The notes under the pieces are model-generated. The model saw only the letters and a program-made list of their open reading frames with translations, was not told the DNA's origin and did not search any database. Both the position numbers and the translations under genes were made by a program. From the NCBI RefSeq assembly GCF_000176035.2, contig NC_015675.1, forward strand, positions 1,240,001 to 1,304,000: a stretch of DNA of 64,000 bases, given 5' to 3'. The stretch's first letter is position 1; the number at the start of each line of letters is the position of its first letter. This document shows positions 61,379-64,000 of the stretch, in pieces. The stretch is from Mesorhizobium opportunistum WSM2075 (lineage in GTDB: Bacteria; Pseudomonadota; Alphaproteobacteria; Rhizobiales; Rhizobiaceae).

Positions 61379-61801
61379 ATGCAACATGCAACGGAATCGC
61401 GTCCGAGCGGCCAGATACTGATCAGTGAGATCGACCATGACAGGCTGACCGGCCTGGCGAGAGCCTTGCTCGACCGCACCCCCGAGGTGGCCGAAGAGTT
61501 GCTCTCGGAAATGGACCGGGCCGTCATCGCGGACGCGGCGGCGATGCCGGCCGACGTGGTGCGGATGGGTTCGACAGTGGCGGTCAGCAGCGAAGGCGGG
61601 GACATCCAGCGCATCACGCTGGTCTATCCCGGTGAAGCCGATATTGCCGAAAACCGGATTTCGGTGCTGACGCCGATGGGAACGGCGCTCATCGGCGCCG
61701 CCATTGGGCAGGTTGTGTGCTGGAGCAGTCGTGACGGTCGGGAGTTGTCGGTGACCATCGAAGCCGTCGATACATTGACCTCCGGCCCGCAGCGGATCTG
61801 A
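61379..61801 (+). CDS. Rnk/GreA C-terminal-like protein (nucleoside diphosphate kinase regulator type)
   Basis: 140-residue protein. The C-terminal two thirds have the FKBP-like GreA/GreB/Rnk fold: VVRMGSTVAVSSEGGDIQRI, TLVYPGEADI, SVLTPMGTALIGAAIGQVV and a terminal strand. The N-terminal helices are short, as in Rnk, so it lacks the long GreA coiled coil. Rnk binds RNA polymerase in E. coli; that function is only inferred. The start is one of three nearby ATGs. A related gene follows in tandem. Confidence 0.85.
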   Translation: MQHATESRPSGQILISEIDHDRLTGLARALLDRTPEVAEELLSEMDRAVIADAAAMPADVVRMGSTVAVSSEGGDIQRITLVYPGEADIAENRISVLTPMGTALIGAAIGQVVCWSSRDGRELSVTIEAVDTLTSGPQRI

Positions 61802-61815
61802 TCGTGGAGGCGGTG

Positions 61816-62358
61816 ATGACGACCACGAATTGTTGCCTGACGAGAAAGGACTTCGCTGTCCTCGAAGTCATGCTGGAGCGCCGGCGGGCGTTCGCCGATC
61901 CGATCGTGCATATGCTTGAACACAAGCTTTCGAGTTCCGACGTCGTTCCCGTCGATTCGATCGATCCCGATATCGTGACACTGAACAGCAGAGCGGTGTT
62001 TTGCATCGATGCCGGTCCGGCCGAGACGCGCACGCTGGTGCAGGATGAGGTGCACGGCCCGGTCGGATCGAGCCTGTCGGTGGCAACGCGGCGCGGGCTC
62101 TGCGTGCTAGGCATGGCGCAGGGCCAGACAGCGTCGGTCGAGTACCCTGACGGCAGGCGGGAGTCGATCCGGATCAAAGCGGTGCTCTACCAGCCGGAGG
62201 CTGCCCGGCGCGCTCTCGGGCAGAAACACCAGGCTGATCAGCGGCGACCGCACGGGCTCACGCTCGTCTACAGCGCCGAAGCCTGCATCCGGCCCCTTGG
62301 CGAGACGGCTGGAATGCTGCAGACAGAAGATGACGACCCCGGTCCGTCGGCGGCGTGA
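61816..62358 (+). CDS. Second, diverged Rnk-like protein
   Basis: 180-residue protein in tandem with the previous gene, 14 bp downstream. [20 protein letters not shown] begins a helical segment, and [40 protein letters not shown] and the EYPDGR strand follow the Rnk/GreA C-terminal plan. The final 35 residues are a tail without family similarity. Divergence from its neighbour is strong, so this is an old duplication or separate acquisition. A GGAGG site precedes the ATG at 61816; a GTG at 61804 is an alternative. Confidence 0.72.
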   Translation: MTTTNCCLTRKDFAVLEVMLERRRAFADPIVHMLEHKLSSSDVVPVDSIDPDIVTLNSRAVFCIDAGPAETRTLVQDEVHGPVGSSLSVATRRGLCVLGMAQGQTASVEYPDGRRESIRIKAVLYQPEAARRALGQKHQADQRRPHGLTLVYSAEACIRPLGETAGMLQTEDDDPGPSAA

Positions 62359-62473
62359 ATGGGCCACAGCGCATGGTCTTGAAAATCGGGATCGATTTTC
62401 ACCAGGGATCATGCGCAAGTCGGCGGTGTTGTGTCTATCGGCGTCCCGACCGGCGCCGCGCAAGGAGTGGACG

Positions 62474-63730
62474 ATGAAAATCATGGTGCTGGGCGGTGGC
62501 GTCATCGGGGTGACCACGGCGTATTACCTCGCCGAGGCTGGCCACGAGGTGACGGTGGTCGATCGCCAGAAAGGCCCGGCGCTGGAAACCAGCTTCGCCA
62601 ATGCCGGCGAGATCTCGCCCGGCTATGCCTCGCCCTGGGCCGGGCCCGGCATTCCGCTCAAGGCGATCAAATGGCTGCTGATGAAGCATGGCCCGCTGGT
62701 GGTGCGGCCGGCCTTCGACCCGCATATGTGGACCTGGCTGGTCAAGATGCTGCGCAACTGCACGGCCGAGCGCTACGCGATCAACAAGTCGCGCATGGTG
62801 CCGCTGGCCGAGTACAGCCGCGACACGCTGAAGGCGCTGCGCGAAGCGACCGGCATCACCTATGACGAGCGGACCCAGGGCACACTGCAGCTGTTCCGCA
62901 CGCAAAAGCAGCTCGACGGTACATCAGGCGATGTCGAGGTGCTGAAGAAATACGGCGTACCCTACGAAATCCTAGACCAGGACGGCTGCATCGCGGCCGA
63001 GCCGGGCTTGGCCAGCGTGCGCGAGAAGTTCGTCGGTGGCCTCAGACTGCCGCATGACGAGACCGGTGACTGCAAGATGTTCACCGACAAATTGGCCGAG
63101 CTCTGCGTGGCGCGCGGCGTGACGTTCGAATACGACATGACGATCTGGCGGGTCCTCCGCAGCCGCAACCGCGTTGCCAATCTCAGCACCAGCAAGGGTT
63201 TCAAGGCGGCCGACGCCTATGTCATGGCGATGGGCAGCTATTCGGCGGGGTTCATGCGCCGGATGAAGCGGCCGATCCCGGTCTATCCCGTCAAAGGCTA
63301 TTCGATCACCGTGCCGATCAAGGATGCCGCGCTGGCGCCGGTGTCGACCGTCATGGACGAGACCTACAAGGTGGCGATCACGCGGCTCGGCGACCGCATC
63401 CGCGTCGGCGGCACGGCCGAGATTTCCGGCTTCGACCTCAGGCTGCACGAATCGCGGCGGCGCACGCTGGAACACTCGGTCGGCGATCTCTTTCCCGGTG
63501 CCGGCGCCATGCGCGAGGCGACGTTCTGGTGCGGGCTGCGGCCAATGACGCCGGACGGGCCGCCGCTGATCGGCCGCACCGAGCTGTCCAACCTTTATCT
63601 CAACACCGGCCACGGCACGCTCGGCTGGACCATGGCCTGCGGTTCGGCCAAGGTGCTGGCCGACATCATCTCGAGCCGGGTGCCTGATATCGATGTCCGC
63701 GCCCTGGCGCAGGAGCGCTATCTCAAATAG
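62474..63730 (+). CDS. dadA: D-amino acid dehydrogenase
   Basis: FAD-dependent membrane-associated dehydrogenase of 418 residues that oxidises D-alanine to pyruvate and feeds electrons to the respiratory chain. The N-terminal dinucleotide loop is [19 protein letters not shown], then [22 protein letters not shown] is the DadA hallmark, and [16 protein letters not shown] closes the FAD site. Together with alr it forms the L-alanine/D-alanine catabolic pair. A strong AAGGAG ribosome site precedes the ATG. Confidence 0.95.
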   Translation: MKIMVLGGGVIGVTTAYYLAEAGHEVTVVDRQKGPALETSFANAGEISPGYASPWAGPGIPLKAIKWLLMKHGPLVVRPAFDPHMWTWLVKMLRNCTAERYAINKSRMVPLAEYSRDTLKALREATGITYDERTQGTLQLFRTQKQLDGTSGDVEVLKKYGVPYEILDQDGCIAAEPGLASVREKFVGGLRLPHDETGDCKMFTDKLAELCVARGVTFEYDMTIWRVLRSRNRVANLSTSKGFKAADAYVMAMGSYSAGFMRRMKRPIPVYPVKGYSITVPIKDAALAPVSTVMDETYKVAITRLGDRIRVGGTAEISGFDLRLHESRRRTLEHSVGDLFPGAGAMREATFWCGLRPMTPDGPPLIGRTELSNLYLNTGHGTLGWTMACGSAKVLADIISSRVPDIDVRALAQERYLK

Positions 63731-63741
63731 CGGCCGCCAAT

Positions 63742-64000
63742 TCAGAACGCCTGCCTGACCCAGACGTCGTCGAACAGCAGCCGGTAGGCCCATGGGATCG
63801 TCACATTGGCGGCGACCGGGTTGGAATGGGCGAGGTAATCGTCATAGACCGGCTTCATTCTGGCGTAGAAGGCGGGGTCGAGCACCACCATGCCGTTCTC
63901 CGAGTCATGGAAGAAGCTGCGGTTGTTGAGGTTGACCGAGGAGATGGCCACCAGCCTCTCGTCGATCATCATGATCTTGGAGTGCAGCACCACATCGGGC
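63742..64000 (-). CDS. Phospholipase D/cardiolipin synthase-family protein (N-terminus off the right edge)
   Basis: Only the last 86 residues are inside the window. They contain a complete HKD motif (HSKIMMIDERLVAISSVNLN) and the following NRSFFHDSENG and DYLAHSNPV segments, typical of the second catalytic half of PLD-superfamily enzymes such as cardiolipin synthase. The reaction would be a phosphatidyl transfer at the membrane, but other PLD members cannot be excluded. It is convergent with dadA. Confidence 0.82.
   Translation of the reverse strand, partial: PDVVLHSKIMMIDERLVAISSVNLNNRSFFHDSENGMVVLDPAFYARMKPVYDDYLAHSNPVAANVTIPWAYRLLFDDVWVRQAF

Overview
The window reads as chromosomal DNA of a high-GC alphaproteobacterium of the Hyphomicrobiales, most likely Mesorhizobium or a close relative. 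The evidence is the atpHAGDC operon order, an atpD with an Ala/Lys-rich N-terminal extension, bL21 with a C-terminal helix-hairpin-helix tail, the obgE-proB-proA-nadD-rsfS-rlmH-envC-ctpA-yibQ-rppH series, and rhizobial-type intergenic palindromes. The genus is inferred from gene content and style; no database search was possible.

Layout. 1-4.7 kb: an aldo/keto reductase cut by the left edge, an MFS exporter with a divergent LysR regulator, a second aldo/keto reductase, and a VapBC-type toxin-antitoxin pair. 4.7-21.3 kb is housekeeping: PLP-homeostasis protein, leuS-lptE, a membrane-domain-less FtsK translocase, transaldolase, priA, an Asp/Glu racemase-family protein, a small membrane protein and the F1 ATP synthase operon, which has a large hairpin between atpD and atpC and ends in a clear terminator.

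21.3-30.1 kb is a hexuronate/pectin-product catabolic block. A fructuronate reductase-type enzyme is divergent from uxaC, followed by a TRAP transporter (dctPQM), a FadR-type GntR regulator, kduI, kduD and kdgF. Together they import uronates or unsaturated uronates and convert them towards mannonate/altronate or 2-keto-3-deoxygluconate. The final KDG steps and the UxuA/UxaA dehydratase are not in the window. 30.2-44 kb is accessory DNA: a periplasmic cupin, an AraC regulator, an aldehyde dehydrogenase, LysR and SDR genes, recQ, an autotransporter adhesin, a LysE exporter and small hypotheticals. It contains decayed pieces: a second kdgF fragment, a second recQ 3' fragment, a tRNA-like relic, a frameshifted excisionase, and a 20-bp motif repeated on both sides of a 6.3-kb block. 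A tRNA-Ser(CGA) marks its right border.

44-64 kb returns to conserved genes: rplU-rpmA, a GNAT acetyltransferase, an endonuclease/exonuclease/phosphatase enzyme, the obgE-to-rppH run, then alr, two tandem Rnk/GreA-C-terminal-like proteins, dadA and a phospholipase D-family protein cut by the right edge. The obgE-rppH run is interrupted by an MFS gene and a convergent mscS gene.

I found no convincing wholly new system. The least explained structures are the five 17-bp repeats joining dctM to the GntR gene, two long palindromic elements (46.2 and 50.9 kb), the atpD-atpC hairpin, the repeat-and-relic arrangement at 31.8-38.6 kb, and the tandem Rnk-like pair inside the D-alanine gene group.
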